Of a DNA stretch of 47,187 nucleotides, positions 1 to 10,662 are shown in pieces; the stretch's first letter is position 1; every line of letters begins with the position of its first letter. The notes beneath the pieces were generated by a model. It did not search any database. It saw nothing but the letters and a program-made list of their open reading frames with translations, and was not told the DNA's origin. The stretch comes from a bacterium (GTDB lineage Bacteria; SZUA-182; DTGQ01), in assembly GCA_040755755.1 (NCBI GenBank), contig JBFLZW010000022.1:1-47187 (forward strand), in the 5' to 3' direction. Position numbers and translations under genes: made by a program.

Positions 1-205
1 TGTGATTTGAGTCTCTTTCAACTTGGCTTACGATTACTCGATCACCTCTTGGATTATGAATTACCTATCCCGGTACTATTTTATTATGCATTTGAGGCAC
101 GATTATGAAAATGTGTCCGGTAGTGAGTTAATTATAAAGTGTAATTATAAAACACGGACATAATGCAGTATCTTATAATTAAACCCAGTAATGAGGGGGA
201 TAACC
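1..205. other. AT-rich leader region, no gene
   Basis: No reading frame here is convincing. The stretch is AT-rich and holds two direct copies of TAATTATAAA about 12 bases apart (near 128-149), flanked by TGTCCG and CGGACA, which form a loose inverted pair. A TATAAT hexamer lies near 174-179 just before the first gene and could be a -10 box, but no good -35 is obvious. Confidence 0.35.
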
Positions 206-1561
206 ATGAAACAGGAAAGAGTAAGACCATCAGCATTCAGAGTATCAAGTATCGGTTGGATTTTTGCTCTGGCAGCCCTGCTGGCAGTATCAGCAGTCTT
301 TATCCCGCAGGCAGAGACAGAAACACTCCTGCCCGCAACCTCCCAATGCCCTGAGGATGATTCGGGAGCCCTGGATATCGGAGGAGTCAAGGCGATACCA
401 GGGAGGAAAGTGCGGGTGCCGGTAAAAATCCAGGGTGCACCCAATAAAGTATCCGCCTTCGGCTTCGAGGTTACTTACCCTGCACAGCGCTTTGAATTCC
501 TTGGCTTTGAACCGGGAGAGCTGGCTGCATCGTTCATTCCGTTCGATGTTACGCAAATTATTCCGGGCAGGTTGAGGGCCGCGGGAGTCTCCACGGGAGG
601 CGGCATTCCTCAAGGGGCGGGCGGTTGTCTGGTCTGGCTGAACTTTCAGGTAAAAGAGAGCCAGACTCGGGAGAGTCAGGCTCAGGACAGCCAGGAAAAC
701 GGCCCGAAAAATCCCGGTCAGGGAATAGCCGGCATTGCGAATCCTGCCTCGGTCTATTGCCTGAAAAATGGAGGGAAGCTGGAAATACGGCAGGATGCAG
801 AAGGCGGCCAGTATGGGGTTTGCATCTTCAGCGATGGAAAAGAATGCGAGGAGTGGGCCTATTTCAAAGGGGAATGCAAACCGGAACAGAAAAGCGAGTG
901 TTATTCCCTGCACCTTGAGAATCTCAAGGATGACCTGGCACATTTTTCCTCAAGCCAGGGATGCCTTTGCCTCTCGGATTGTCAGGGAGGAGATCTTAAC
1001 AATGATGGGGATGTTACTCCGCAGGACGCTCTGATTGCCTTTCGCTGCTATCTCAAAGCAGGCCCCTGTTCTGAATGCGCTGATGTAGATAATAATGGCA
1101 GCGTTACTCCAGCGGATGCGCTCTGCATTTTTAAAACCTACCTGGGACTTCCCTCCTGCCTGGACCAGCAGGCGGGACAGCCAGCCCCTGCACCTCTGGG
1201 GATGGAGGGAGAATGGAAAAGTCAAAACCCGGATATCGGCGGAGGGAAAATGGTCGTTGACCGGCAAAAGCAGACCGTGGAGATGCTTGACTCACCTCAA
1301 GCTCAAGGACTGGGATTACTGGTAAACTTCCAGTATACCCCGACCGGAGGCTCAGGCCCTATCTCCTTTCAGGCCAAGTTTCCTGCCGGAAGCATAGTCG
1401 CCAATTTTATTGGCACAGCAAACAACAGTCTCTGCCCGCTGGGGGTCTGGTGCATCTGGGCAGGACAGTTCCTCGTGGATGGCAGCTATAGCCTCAAGAA
1501 TAACCTGGGCCAGCTCCTGGATGAAGGGACATTCAATCTCAAATACCCTGCTGTTCCCTGA
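206..1561 (+). CDS. Secreted cohesin-DUF333-dockerin protein
   Basis: Predicted exported protein of 451 residues. I chose the ATG at 206 because GAGGGGGA lies about five bases upstream; an in-frame ATG at 191 would sit inside that ribosome site. A signal peptide (hydrophobic stretch about residues 15-35) is followed by a cohesin-like beta domain (about 55-150, with GFEVTYP and GGCLVWLNF). Next is a DUF333 domain (about 175-225: NPASVYC, GGQYGVC, CEEWAYFKGEC) and a type I dockerin (about 258-317) with two calcium loops, GDLNNDGDVTPQDAL and ADVDNNGSVTPADAL. The last 120 residues are a beta-rich region I do not recognise. Cohesins and dockerins bind each other in cellulosomes and other extracellular assemblies, and having both in one chain suggests self-assembly or a link between partners. 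No glycoside hydrolase is nearby, so a cellulosome role is not supported. Domain calls are from motif recognition. Confidence 0.85.
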   Translation: MKQERVRPSAFRVSSIGWIFALAALLAVSAVFIPQAETETLLPATSQCPEDDSGALDIGGVKAIPGRKVRVPVKIQGAPNKVSAFGFEVTYPAQRFEFLGFEPGELAASFIPFDVTQIIPGRLRAAGVSTGGGIPQGAGGCLVWLNFQVKESQTRESQAQDSQENGPKNPGQGIAGIANPASVYCLKNGGKLEIRQDAEGGQYGVCIFSDGKECEEWAYFKGECKPEQKSECYSLHLENLKDDLAHFSSSQGCLCLSDCQGGDLNNDGDVTPQDALIAFRCYLKAGPCSECADVDNNGSVTPADALCIFKTYLGLPSCLDQQAGQPAPAPLGMEGEWKSQNPDIGGGKMVVDRQKQTVEMLDSPQAQGLGLLVNFQYTPTGGSGPISFQAKFPAGSIVANFIGTANNSLCPLGVWCIWAGQFLVDGSYSLKNNLGQLLDEGTFNLKYPAVP

Positions 1562-1590
1562 TGCCCGATCGCTCGCTCCCTCTCCCCGAA

Positions 1591-1622
1591 GGGCAATGTC
1601 ATTAACGTTAATGACATTGCCC
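1591..1622. repeat. Perfect 32-bp palindrome
   Basis: GGGCAATGTCATTAAC is followed directly by its exact reverse complement, giving a 32-bp palindrome with no loop, centred on AACGTT. TCCCC before and GGGGA after extend the symmetry loosely. It lies 30 bases after the cohesin gene. It could act as a cruciform, a dimeric-protein site or a factor-independent transcription stop, although no T-run follows. Confidence 0.6.
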
Positions 1623-1715
1623 CTGATGGGGGATGCTGGGTGGGGGTGATGGTTATTATTACCTTCCTCATCGATAATAAGGGAAATTGGGAACATCTGA
1701 CAAACATCTCTCCTG

Positions 1716-1745
1716 TTGGACAAGCATTGCTGCCTATGGTATAAT
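1716..1745 (+). promoter_or_regulatory. Candidate sigma70 promoter for dgt-like gene
   Basis: TTGGAC at 1716-1721 and a perfect TATAAT at 1740-1745 are separated by 18 bases, about 70-100 bases before the HD hydrolase gene. Assigned from sequence resemblance only. Confidence 0.5.
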
Positions 1746-1843
1746 TTGCTTCCAATAAGCTGGAAAATTCAAATCCAGCCCTAAATTGGACAATAAACAA
1801 AAGCCCCCGAAAACTCATGGCTACCTTAGAGCCCGCAAAGTCG

Positions 1844-2884
1844 ATGACTATCCGCAAGATGCTGGAGGAGCAGGAGGAGAAAATACTCTCTCCAAAAGCC
1901 GCTTTCAGCTCGCTCAGCCGGGGCCGGGTGCATCCGGAGCAGGAATGCCCCATCCGGCCAAGTTTCCAGCGGGACAGAGACCGCATCATTCACTGCAAGA
2001 GTTTTCGCCGGCTGAAGGACAAGACCCAGGTCTTTCTTTCTCCATCGGGTGATCACTACCGCACCCGGCTGACCCACACCCTTGAGGTTTCACAAATTGC
2101 CAGGACCATCGCCAAAGCGCTCTCTCTCAATGAGACTCTGACTGAAGCCATTTCCATGGGCCATGACCTGGGCCATACGCCATTTGGTCATGCCGGAGAG
2201 GAAGCTCTCAATGAAATTCACCCCGGCGGGTTCAAACATGCGGAGCAGAGCCTGCGGGTGGCTGATGTTCTGGAGAAGAACGGGAGGGGGCTCAACCTCA
2301 CGATCGAGGTCCGCGACGGCATTCAGCGCCACTCAAAAGGAAGGGCTGGTCTGTTGCCGACCCCGCACGACAAATCACTCACCCTTGAAGGAGATGTGGT
2401 CCGGGTAGCGGATACCATTGCCTATGTGAATCATGATGTTGACGACGGAATGAGGGCTGGAATCATCCACCTGGAGCATTTGCCCAGAGATTGCCAGACG
2501 ATACTTGGCACCACCACCGTCGGACGGATCAACACCATGGTCATCGATGTCATTCAGACCACTCTCGAACATGACCTGGAGCGCATTTCCATGAGTGATG
2601 CCGTTTTATCAGCCACTCTCGACCTGCGGGAATACCTCTATCGGAAGGTGTATTACAATTCCAAAACCGACAGCGAATTTACCAAGGCCTCAAAAATCAT
2701 TAAAGAGCTCTATGAGTATTACCTTGAACATCCAGACCTTTTGCCCGACCATTTTAACCGGCAGTGCTCTTCGGGAGAGGATGTCCATCAGGCGGTGTGT
2801 GATTACATTGCCGGGATGACCGACCGGTTCGCCCTGCGGTTGTACCAGGAAATATTCTTCCCCAAGCCGTGGCTGGTATTGTGA
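1844..2884 (+). CDS. dgt: dGTPase-like HD-domain hydrolase
   Basis: Deoxyguanosinetriphosphate triphosphohydrolase-like protein, about 346 residues. The family hydrolyses dNTPs to deoxynucleosides and triphosphate in the cytoplasm and helps control dNTP pools. The HD metal site is visible: RTRLTHTLEV gives the first His and GHDLGHTPFGHAGE gives the HD pair and following His, with a later conserved Asp in RVADTIAYVNHDVDD. I prefer the ATG at 1844, giving MTIRKMLEEQEEKILSP, because related proteins usually begin this way. An ATG at 1817 is in frame and would add nine residues, and neither start has a strong ribosome site. Length fits the short dGTPase subfamily found outside enterobacteria. A candidate promoter lies at 1716-1745. 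The gene ends just before a GTCAGTG-type repeat and kdsB follows. Actual substrate preference cannot be read from sequence. Confidence 0.88.
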   Translation: MTIRKMLEEQEEKILSPKAAFSSLSRGRVHPEQECPIRPSFQRDRDRIIHCKSFRRLKDKTQVFLSPSGDHYRTRLTHTLEVSQIARTIAKALSLNETLTEAISMGHDLGHTPFGHAGEEALNEIHPGGFKHAEQSLRVADVLEKNGRGLNLTIEVRDGIQRHSKGRAGLLPTPHDKSLTLEGDVVRVADTIAYVNHDVDDGMRAGIIHLEHLPRDCQTILGTTTVGRINTMVIDVIQTTLEHDLERISMSDAVLSATLDLREYLYRKVYYNSKTDSEFTKASKIIKELYEYYLEHPDLLPDHFNRQCSSGEDVHQAVCDYIAGMTDRFALRLYQEIFFPKPWLVL

Positions 2885-2885
2885 A

Positions 2886-2918
2886 AGTGGTCAGTGATCA
2901 GTGGTCAGTGGCCAGTAA
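2886..2918. repeat. GTCAGTG-type heptamer repeat
   Basis: Consecutive degenerate heptamers of the form GTCAGTG/ATCAGTG/GCCAGTA fill the gap between the HD hydrolase stop and the kdsB ribosome site. They keep the reading frame open upstream of kdsB, creating a false N-terminal extension. Related stretches occur at 21902-21938 and 31590-31613. Confidence 0.7.
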
Positions 2919-2940
2919 AAAGCTAGTGAGGAGTAATTTT

Positions 2941-3693
2941 ATGCGCATTGCAGCTATCATTCCTGCACGGTATCAGTCCAGTCGGTTTCCGGGCAAACCG
3001 CTGGCCCCGATTCTGGGCAAGCCGATGATTCAATATGTTTATGAGCGGTCCAGCGCAGCCAGCCTGATTGACGAAATCTGGGTGGCTACCGATGATCAGA
3101 GAATCTACGAGCGGGTCAGGTCTTTTGGGGGGCAGGTGATGCTTACTTCCCCGGATCACGAGTCGGGCACGGAAAGGGTCGCTGAGGCAGCACAAAGGAT
3201 CGATGCCGATGTCGTGATCAATGTTCAGGGGGATGAGCCGCTGATCCGTCCCGAAGCGATCGACCTCCTGGCACGGGCTATGGCTGAAGACCAGCAAGCC
3301 CCTATGGCTACCCTCAAGCGGAAAATTCAGCGGGAACCGGACGCCGATAATCCTAACTGTGTCAAGGTGGTAACCGACAGACAGGGGTTTGCCCTCTACT
3401 TTTCCCGGTCTCCCATCCCTTGTATCCGGGACAGGTATGCGCCCCATGATACGCAGGCCGCCTTTTTTACCTACCAGCATGTCGGGATTTATGCATATCG
3501 GAAAGACTTCCTGCTCCAGATTCCCCTCCTTCCCCCTTCGATCCTGGAGCAGGCTGAAAAGCTGGAGCAGCTTCGAGTTCTGGAAAGTGGCTATCGGATC
3601 AAGGTAATTGAGACCGATTATGAATCATACGGAGTGGATATGCCGGAAGATATATCCAGAATCGAAGAACTGCTGTGCAGGGGTTCATTATGA
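2941..3693 (+). CDS. kdsB: 3-deoxy-manno-octulosonate cytidylyltransferase
   Basis: CMP-KDO synthetase, 250 residues, the normal family length. It activates KDO with CTP so that KDO can be added to lipid A, so it marks an outer membrane with lipopolysaccharide. Visible motifs are the N-terminal nucleotide-binding IIPARYQSSRFPGKPL, then WVATDDQRI, VNVQGDEPLI, and the C-terminal EKLEQLRVLE and DYESYGVDMPEDISR. The ATG at 2941 was chosen because GAGGAG lies eight bases upstream and because the protein then begins MRIAAIIPARY like its relatives. The longer open frame back to 2869 only translates the heptamer repeat. It may be cotranscribed with the upstream HD hydrolase. No other LPS gene is nearby. 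The identification is firm. Confidence 0.96.
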   Translation: MRIAAIIPARYQSSRFPGKPLAPILGKPMIQYVYERSSAASLIDEIWVATDDQRIYERVRSFGGQVMLTSPDHESGTERVAEAAQRIDADVVINVQGDEPLIRPEAIDLLARAMAEDQQAPMATLKRKIQREPDADNPNCVKVVTDRQGFALYFSRSPIPCIRDRYAPHDTQAAFFTYQHVGIYAYRKDFLLQIPLLPPSILEQAEKLEQLRVLESGYRIKVIETDYESYGVDMPEDISRIEELLCRGSL

Positions 3694-3756
3694 TTTTTGC
3701 TCATAATATACATAATATTAGAATATTAGACATCACACCGTTATTAAAAGAGAAGT

Positions 3757-5203
<1,447 letters not shown>

Positions 5204-5207
5204 GCTC

Positions 5208-6281
5208 TTAGCCCAGGATGATATTCTTCTTATAAAGAAAATAGATGAACAGGCTTCCACCGGCAAGACCGGTGATCACCCCTACCGGCAGCTCGACCGG
5301 CGCAATGAGGGTGCGGGCCAGAGTGTCGGCCAGGATAAGGAATATCCCGCCGGATAAAAAGGAGGATATGATCAGCAGCCGGTGATCGCTGCCTGACAGC
5401 ATGCGCATAAGGTGGGGCACGATCAGGCCCACAAATCCGATCATGCCGGAAATCGAGACCGCAAGAGCGGTCAGCAGGGTTCCCAGGAGAAAAAGCCATT
5501 TTTTGACCCGGTGAACGCTGACCCCAAGATGCAGGGCTTCTTCCTCGCCCAGGACCAGCGTGTTCAGTTCGCGGTAAAAGAGGAAGGAAACTCCAACCAG
5601 AAGGAGGATGCTGAAGCTGATCAGGATGACCAGCCTCGAGTTATTCTCCTCCAGAGAGCCCATAGTCCAGAACAGCAGGCTGTGAAGCTCTTGCAGGCTT
5701 TGTGACAGGGCCATGAGCAGCATAATGGCCGAGGAGGAGATAAAGCTGATCATCACCCCGGCCAGCAGCATGGTGTTGGTTTGCAGCAGGCTTTTTTTTA
5801 CCGAAATGCCATAGACTATTGCCAGGGTCACAAGAGCGCCGAAAAACCCGGCCAGGGGCAGAAGACTGATTCCCCGGAAGAACTGCCAGCCCCTCACCAC
5901 AAAAAGACAAACCCCCAGGGCGGCACCGCCTGAAATTCCCAGGGTGTAGGGCTCAACCAGGGGATTGTGGAACATTCCCTGAAAGATGACTCCCGCCACC
6001 GACAAGGCCCCGCCAACGGACAGGCCAAGCACCAGCCGGGGAAGGCGGATCCGGAAAATGATGGTGGAGGTGACTCCTTCTGTCCCACCCGAAAGAAGCC
6101 ATGCCCGGAAAGCCTTGAGCAGGGCAGGGAAGGGGATGTGAGTCGAACCCAGGGAGAGAGAAAAAAAGCCTGCCACAACCAGCAGAACCAGCAGCCCGGT
6201 AATCCAGAACAGGTACCGGGTGAGATTGAAGGTAGCGGCGGAGACATCTGAGGGGGGAGGAGAAGGGGAGACTGCGTTCAT
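5208..6281 (-). CDS. FecCD-family ABC transporter permease
   Basis: Inner-membrane permease of the BtuC/FhuB/FecCD family, about 357 residues, with about nine or ten hydrophobic segments. Family motifs seen are RLPRLVLGLSVGGALSVAG, FHNPLVEPYTLGISGGAALG and FVGLIVPHLMRMLSGSDHR, the last containing the segment that contacts the ATPase. The ATG at 6281 (MNAVSPSP) fits the family; an in-frame GTG at 6356 would add 25 polar/aromatic residues and looks unlikely. It is followed four bases later by the ATPase gene, so the two form one unit. No periplasmic binding protein gene is adjacent; the next gene upstream is a broken protease. The substrate is probably vitamin B12, a corrinoid or a ferric chelate. 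No cobalamin riboswitch is visible upstream. Confidence 0.92.
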   Translation of the reverse strand: MNAVSPSPPPSDVSAATFNLTRYLFWITGLLVLLVVAGFFSLSLGSTHIPFPALLKAFRAWLLSGGTEGVTSTIIFRIRLPRLVLGLSVGGALSVAGVIFQGMFHNPLVEPYTLGISGGAALGVCLFVVRGWQFFRGISLLPLAGFFGALVTLAIVYGISVKKSLLQTNTMLLAGVMISFISSSAIMLLMALSQSLQELHSLLFWTMGSLEENNSRLVILISFSILLLVGVSFLFYRELNTLVLGEEEALHLGVSVHRVKKWLFLLGTLLTALAVSISGMIGFVGLIVPHLMRMLSGSDHRLLIISSFLSGGIFLILADTLARTLIAPVELPVGVITGLAGGSLFIYFLYKKNIILG

Positions 6282-6379
6282 CGAAGGGCTCTTTGAAAAA
6301 TGGTAATAGTCATAAAAATAATCCCCGTAGTAGATAAACTCAATACATAATTTCACCTTTTGAGAACACTGTTTTAGTA

Positions 6380-6408
6380 ATCCTACATTTTTTACTGGAT
6401 ATTTGCAA
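6380..6408 (-). promoter_or_regulatory. Candidate promoter for the ABC importer
   Basis: On the minus strand TTGCAA (6408-6403) and TAGGAT (6385-6380) are 17 bases apart, about 100 bases before the permease start. Sequence resemblance only. Confidence 0.4.
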
Positions 6409-6431
6409 GGATATTTCTCAGATCACACCCT

Positions 6432-6467
6432 GCCGATAGGCGGGATTAGAAAATCCCGCCTATCGGC
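6432..6467. repeat. Perfect 16-bp stem-loop
   Basis: GCCGATAGGCGGGATT and its exact complement flank a four-base AGAA loop. It lies between the broken protease gene and the ABC permease gene (both minus strand). It could terminate protease transcription, but no run of T follows in the minus direction, so intrinsic termination is doubtful. Confidence 0.65.
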
Positions 6468-6519
6468 TTTGACGTTTCACTCCCAGCCATGCACAATGGT
6501 TGGAGAATAAAGGACAGGA

Positions 6520-7531
6520 TCAAGGGTTTTCGGCATTTACCAAACCCTCTTGTTGTGAATCCGGGTCTTGAGTATCTAACGGTCCCCAAAGGGTCTGTGG
6601 CTCAGCCGAATCGATCGATGCCTGACGAATGGCCGCAACCCCCTGAGAATCACTGGCTCTCCCATACCTGGCGATATACAGGGCTGCGCTTCCGGCTCCA
6701 TGTGGAGAGGCCATACTTGTTCCACTCCCTATAGCATATCCCCCGTTTTTATAGGTGGAGAGGATATTAACCCCCGGAGCTGCAAAATCTATAGCTGCAC
6801 CAGGAGACAGGACCGGATTACCCTCCACTACCGAGTTACTGAAATTGCTAAAGACAGCCAGGGTGTCGTCGGGTCCGTAGGTGGTTGGAGCACCTGATCC
6901 GCCTTCTTGTCCATCAGAGTCGGCCAAAGCGGAAACAGCGGCCACCTCGGGAAATGCAGCCGGGATATAGTCATCGTCGGTCTGAAATATTGCATCATCG
7001 CCGTAAACATCCTTGCCGGAATTGCCAGCCGCTACCACGAAGACTACTCCTTGATTTACCCATGTAATGATGGCATCCCTCTCGGCCTGAGAATATCCAA
7101 CACTGCCAAGGCTCATATTTGCCACTTCGATATAACCTGCATTCCCGGCAACATAATCAATACCAGCAAGGACCCAGGAAAGAAGGCCGCTTGATTCCGG
7201 TAGGTATGGTCTGTCCAAATGCATAAACCATACTGTCCGGTTCTATATACTTAACCGTGGGGTCACTCTTGAGGTCGGCCAGAGCATGCTCAGGAATGGT
7301 AGCCGCGTATCCCTTAAGGGCATGCTGGTAAATGTGCTCCAATGCCAGTCCATGCCCGGCCGCCATTTCTTCGGCCATGCCTGAAGGATTCGGGATATTA
7401 TCCTCTAAGACAACAATGTATCTGCCAGCGGCCTTATCTGAATCCGCCAGGGCATAAGGGGCGGATGAGAGAGTGGATATTGCCATTGAAAGAAAAGATA
7501 ACAATCCTACCACTAATTTGTAGATAGTCAA
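6520..7531 (-). pseudogene. Broken subtilisin-like (S8) serine protease
   Basis: Remnant of a secreted subtilase in two frames. The 5' part (from a TTG near 7531) encodes a signal peptide and an inhibitor I9-type propeptide (RYIVVLEDN to VKYIEPDSM), then the start of the mature domain (QTIPTGIKR), before running into an out-of-frame tail. The 3' part, in another frame to 6520, resumes at SSGLLSWVLAGIDYV and contains the oxyanion Asn (VVAAGNSGK) and catalytic Ser (GTSMASPHGAG). The middle, including the catalytic Asp (DTG) and His (HGTHVAG) motifs, is absent, about 90-110 residues by comparison with the family. The two parts meet at ATCAAGCGG (7187-7195), which reads IKR in one frame and SSG in the other. 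This fits a deletion between short direct repeats that also shifted the frame. It should be inactive. A misassembly of the contig is the alternative. Confidence 0.85.
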
Positions 7532-7611
7532 ATTTCAAGTGTTATAAATCAGGATTCTTCACTTCATGCGAAATGATAAAGAATTACTCCTATCTGTAAT
7601 TACTGCTATCC

Positions 7612-7644
7612 ATAAGCTTATATTGAGGTGTATAATAAGCTTAT
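7612..7644. promoter_or_regulatory. Paired ATAAGCTTAT palindromes at sensor-kinase start
   Basis: The 10-bp palindrome ATAAGCTTAT occurs at 7612-7621 and again at 7635-7644, 23 bases apart (about two helical turns), the second overlapping the proposed start codon. Two same-face palindromes could be a repressor site for the kinase gene or the divergent protease. This is inference from spacing only. Confidence 0.35.
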
Positions 7645-10600
7645 GAATATATTTATATCCAAAAGTATGCCAAACAGTACGAGGCAACTGCACATGAGAG
7701 ATGAATGCAAGGAAAAAGAGCAGCTGGAGAGGCTTGAGTGGCTGCTGAAGCAAAGTATCGAGCCAAAATTCAATGAAAAAGAATCCTGGCAGCAGCCTTA
7801 TGGGAACCTGAGCGAACTCAATACCTGCCGTCTCCTGCTTGACGCTGTGGGAGAAGACGTCCTGTGGGACAATGTCAGAGACTTTCTGGACCTGCTCGAT
7901 ACCTCGGCGGCAGTATATGAAAAAAATGGAGATTATGCTCTTGGCATATTTGCTTCAGGGTGGTGTCGCCTGCTCGACAATGCCTCCCGGAATCTGTGCG
8001 GTACGGACGATAACCGGAAGGCATTGGCAAGCGGCAAGTGGCACTGCCATGAATCGTGCTGGAGGGAAGCCTCCAGGGTCTCCATAGAAACAGGCCAGCC
8101 GGTCGATATCGAATGCCGGGGGGGTATCCATCTGTATGCTGTTCCCATACGGGCTGAGGGGGAGATAATCGGCTCCATCAATTTTGGATACGGAGACCCG
8201 CCGAAAGATTCTCAAAAGTTACAGGAAATTGCCCAACGGTATAATCTCAGCATGGATGTACTCACCGAAGAGGCCAATAAGTATGAGCATCGTCCTCCTT
8301 TTATCATTGAGATTGCCAAGAGACGTTTGCAGGCGGCAGCGCGATTGCTTGGCTCAAGAGTAGAGCGCAAGCGGGCGGAGGAGGCGATCGGTCTTGCCTA
8401 TGCGGAGCTCGATCAGATATTCAACACTGCTGCCGATGGGATGTGCGTAATCAGCAGGGAAGGTATTATTCTCCGAATCAACAGCACCTTATGCACTATG
8501 CTGGGTATCAGTAAGGATGAAGCCATAGGGAAAAGGTGCACGGAGGTATTACGGGATTCTCTGTGTGGAAGTCCATTTTGTCCGTTGGCCCATTTTATCA
8601 ATGGGGAGCAGCCTTTCGAGTGCGACATGGAGCTGCATGCCAGAGGAGGCAGGAAAATTCCCTGCATTTTAACTGTAACTCTCTTGAAGGCTCCTGACGG
8701 TACCATGAGAGGCATTGTTGAGAATTTTAAGGATATCACCGGGCGAAAAGAGGCGGAAGAGACTTTACGGAAATCGGGGGAAAAGTACCGGACCCTGGTT
8801 GAAAACAGCCATGATATGATCTTTGTCGTTGATTTTGAGGGAAATTTCCTGTTCACCAATACGGCATGTGAGACAATTCTAGGGTATTCAGGGAAGGAAT
8901 TAAGCCGGATAAACGGCTTTGCGTTAATGCACCCTGATGACGTGGAAATTACCCGGGAGCGGCTTAAAAAATTAATGAGTGAAGGCAATATCCAGAGTAA
9001 CGTGGAATATCGATATAGAACAAAAAGCGGCTCATACATCAATATCCTGACCAATGCCGCGCCAATATTTAATGCTGAAGGAAAGGCGGTTGCCTGTTTG
9101 GGTATTGGCCGGGATATCACCGAGCTCAAGCGGATGAATGAGGCGCTGCTCAAGGCTGAGCAGAGATACCATGTCCTGGTGGATAACGCCAGCGATGCGA
9201 TATTACTGACCGATACTCAAGGGAATCTGCTGGATGCGAATAAGAAAGCGGAAGAGCTTCTGGGATATGGGAAAGAAGAGCTGCTGCGGATGAACATAAC
9301 TCAGATTCATCCGAGAGGAGAAATTGAAAAAATACATTCCTCCTTTGGTAATGTTCTTGCGGAAGGATCGGGATATCTCAATGACAGTTTTGTTCTGACG
9401 AAAGATGGCCGAACGGTTCCCGTAGATATAAATGGCAGTGTTGTTGAATATGGAGGCCAGAAGATAGTCCTGGGAATTATTCGGGACATGACGGAACACA
9501 AAAAACTGGAAGAAGAAACGCAAAAAATGCAGAAGCTTGAATCCCTCGGCATTCTGGCTGGCGGAATTGCTCATGATTTTAATAACCTGCTGGCCGCTAT
9601 CATTGGAAACCTCTCTCTTCTGGAGACATCCCCCCTCGGTGAAGGAGATATGGCCGAAGAAATAGAGTTGGCAAAAGCAGCTTCCTGGCAGGCGCGGGGC
9701 TTGACACAGCAGCTCCTTACTTTTGCCAAGGGAGGGGCACCCGTTAAGAAAATTGTCTCCATTGCCGGGTTGTTGGCCAATACGGTCAACTTTTCCTTAA
9801 GCGGCTCGAAAGTAAAAGGTGAGTTATCCCTGCCGGAAGACCTCTGGCGGGTAGAAGCTGATGAGGGGCAGATTACCCAGGTAATAAACAATATGCTTAT
9901 TAATGCCTCACAGGCTATGCCGCACGGCGGGACAGTCAGGATAACTGCTGAAAATATGCTCCTGGAAACAGATGGTGATAATAATTTGCCCTTAAAGCGG
10001 GGCAGATATGTGAGGGTGTCTATTCAAGACCAGGGGGTCGGGATACCGGGAGAATATCTTCATAAGATCTTCGATCCATATTTTTCCACCAAACAGGATG
10101 GAAGCGGACTGGGTTTAGCCATCAGTTATTCTATTATCAAAAAACATAACGGCCACATCAGGGTAGAATCTCAGCCCGGCAAGGGAACCACATTTCATAT
10201 TTATCTTCCCGCTCTTGAGAAAGAAATCTTTGCCGTAAAAAAGGTTGTCGAGGTAAAGCTTCACCCTGGTAAAGAGAAAATCCTGGTCATGGATGATCGG
10301 CAATCGGTGAGGCATATGCTTGAAGATATGCTGATCGATCTTGGATACGAAGTTGAATCAGCCGGAGAGGGGAGTGAGGCTGTCAGCCTCTATAAGAGAG
10401 CCAGAGAATCGGGAAAGGGCTTTGACGCTGTCATCCTGGATTTGACCGTACCGGGAGGCATGGGAGGAAAAGAGACCATCGAGGAGCTTCGTGAAATAGA
10501 CCCTGAAGTCAAGGCGATTGTCTCAAGCGGCTATTCAACCGATCCGATCCTATCGGATTACCAGTGCTACGGCTTCCGGGGAGCCATCGCCAAGCCATTT

Positions 10601-10651
10601 GAAATCAAAGCACTCAGCCAGGTAGTGGGTGAAGTGCTGGGTAAAGCATAG
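7643..10651 (+). CDS. PocR-PAS hybrid sensor histidine kinase/response regulator
   Basis: Cytoplasmic hybrid two-component kinase of about 1000 residues without clear membrane segments. In order: a PocR-type ligand-sensing domain (about 50-240; [34 protein letters not shown]), and three PAS domains (about 255-375, 380-500, 505-625). Then come a HisKA domain with phosphoacceptor His in [13 protein letters not shown] (about 640), an HATPase domain ([30 protein letters not shown]) and a receiver domain (about 885-1000) with phosphoacceptor Asp in [10 protein letters not shown]. The PocR domain is named from the propanediol regulator and is thought to bind small organic metabolites. The start is uncertain: ATG 7643 has GAGGTG 12 bases upstream, and GTG 7628 is also in frame. 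No partner regulator gene lies next to it, so output may go through another phosphotransfer protein. Paired palindromes overlap the start. Confidence 0.9.
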   Translation: MNIFISKSMPNSTRQLHMRDECKEKEQLERLEWLLKQSIEPKFNEKESWQQPYGNLSELNTCRLLLDAVGEDVLWDNVRDFLDLLDTSAAVYEKNGDYALGIFASGWCRLLDNASRNLCGTDDNRKALASGKWHCHESCWREASRVSIETGQPVDIECRGGIHLYAVPIRAEGEIIGSINFGYGDPPKDSQKLQEIAQRYNLSMDVLTEEANKYEHRPPFIIEIAKRRLQAAARLLGSRVERKRAEEAIGLAYAELDQIFNTAADGMCVISREGIILRINSTLCTMLGISKDEAIGKRCTEVLRDSLCGSPFCPLAHFINGEQPFECDMELHARGGRKIPCILTVTLLKAPDGTMRGIVENFKDITGRKEAEETLRKSGEKYRTLVENSHDMIFVVDFEGNFLFTNTACETILGYSGKELSRINGFALMHPDDVEITRERLKKLMSEGNIQSNVEYRYRTKSGSYINILTNAAPIFNAEGKAVACLGIGRDITELKRMNEALLKAEQRYHVLVDNASDAILLTDTQGNLLDANKKAEELLGYGKEELLRMNITQIHPRGEIEKIHSSFGNVLAEGSGYLNDSFVLTKDGRTVPVDINGSVVEYGGQKIVLGIIRDMTEHKKLEEETQKMQKLESLGILAGGIAHDFNNLLAAIIGNLSLLETSPLGEGDMAEEIELAKAASWQARGLTQQLLTFAKGGAPVKKIVSIAGLLANTVNFSLSGSKVKGELSLPEDLWRVEADEGQITQVINNMLINASQAMPHGGTVRITAENMLLETDGDNNLPLKRGRYVRVSIQDQGVGIPGEYLHKIFDPYFSTKQDGSGLGLAISYSIIKKHNGHIRVESQPGKGTTFHIYLPALEKEIFAVKKVVEVKLHPGKEKILVMDDRQSVRHMLEDMLIDLGYEVESAGEGSEAVSLYKRARESGKGFDAVILDLTVPGGMGGKETIEELREIDPEVKAIVSSGYSTDPILSDYQCYGFRGAIAKPFEIKALSQVVGEVLGKA

Positions 10652-10662
10652 CCGGAGACAAC

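Noticed and set aside
2869-2940. N-terminal extension of KdsB
   Set aside because: It translates the heptamer repeat; GAGGAG and family alignment place the start at 2941.
6282-6520. Cobalamin riboswitch before the ABC importer
   Set aside because: The conserved B12-box elements were not found; only a simple stem-loop and a promoter-like pair are present.
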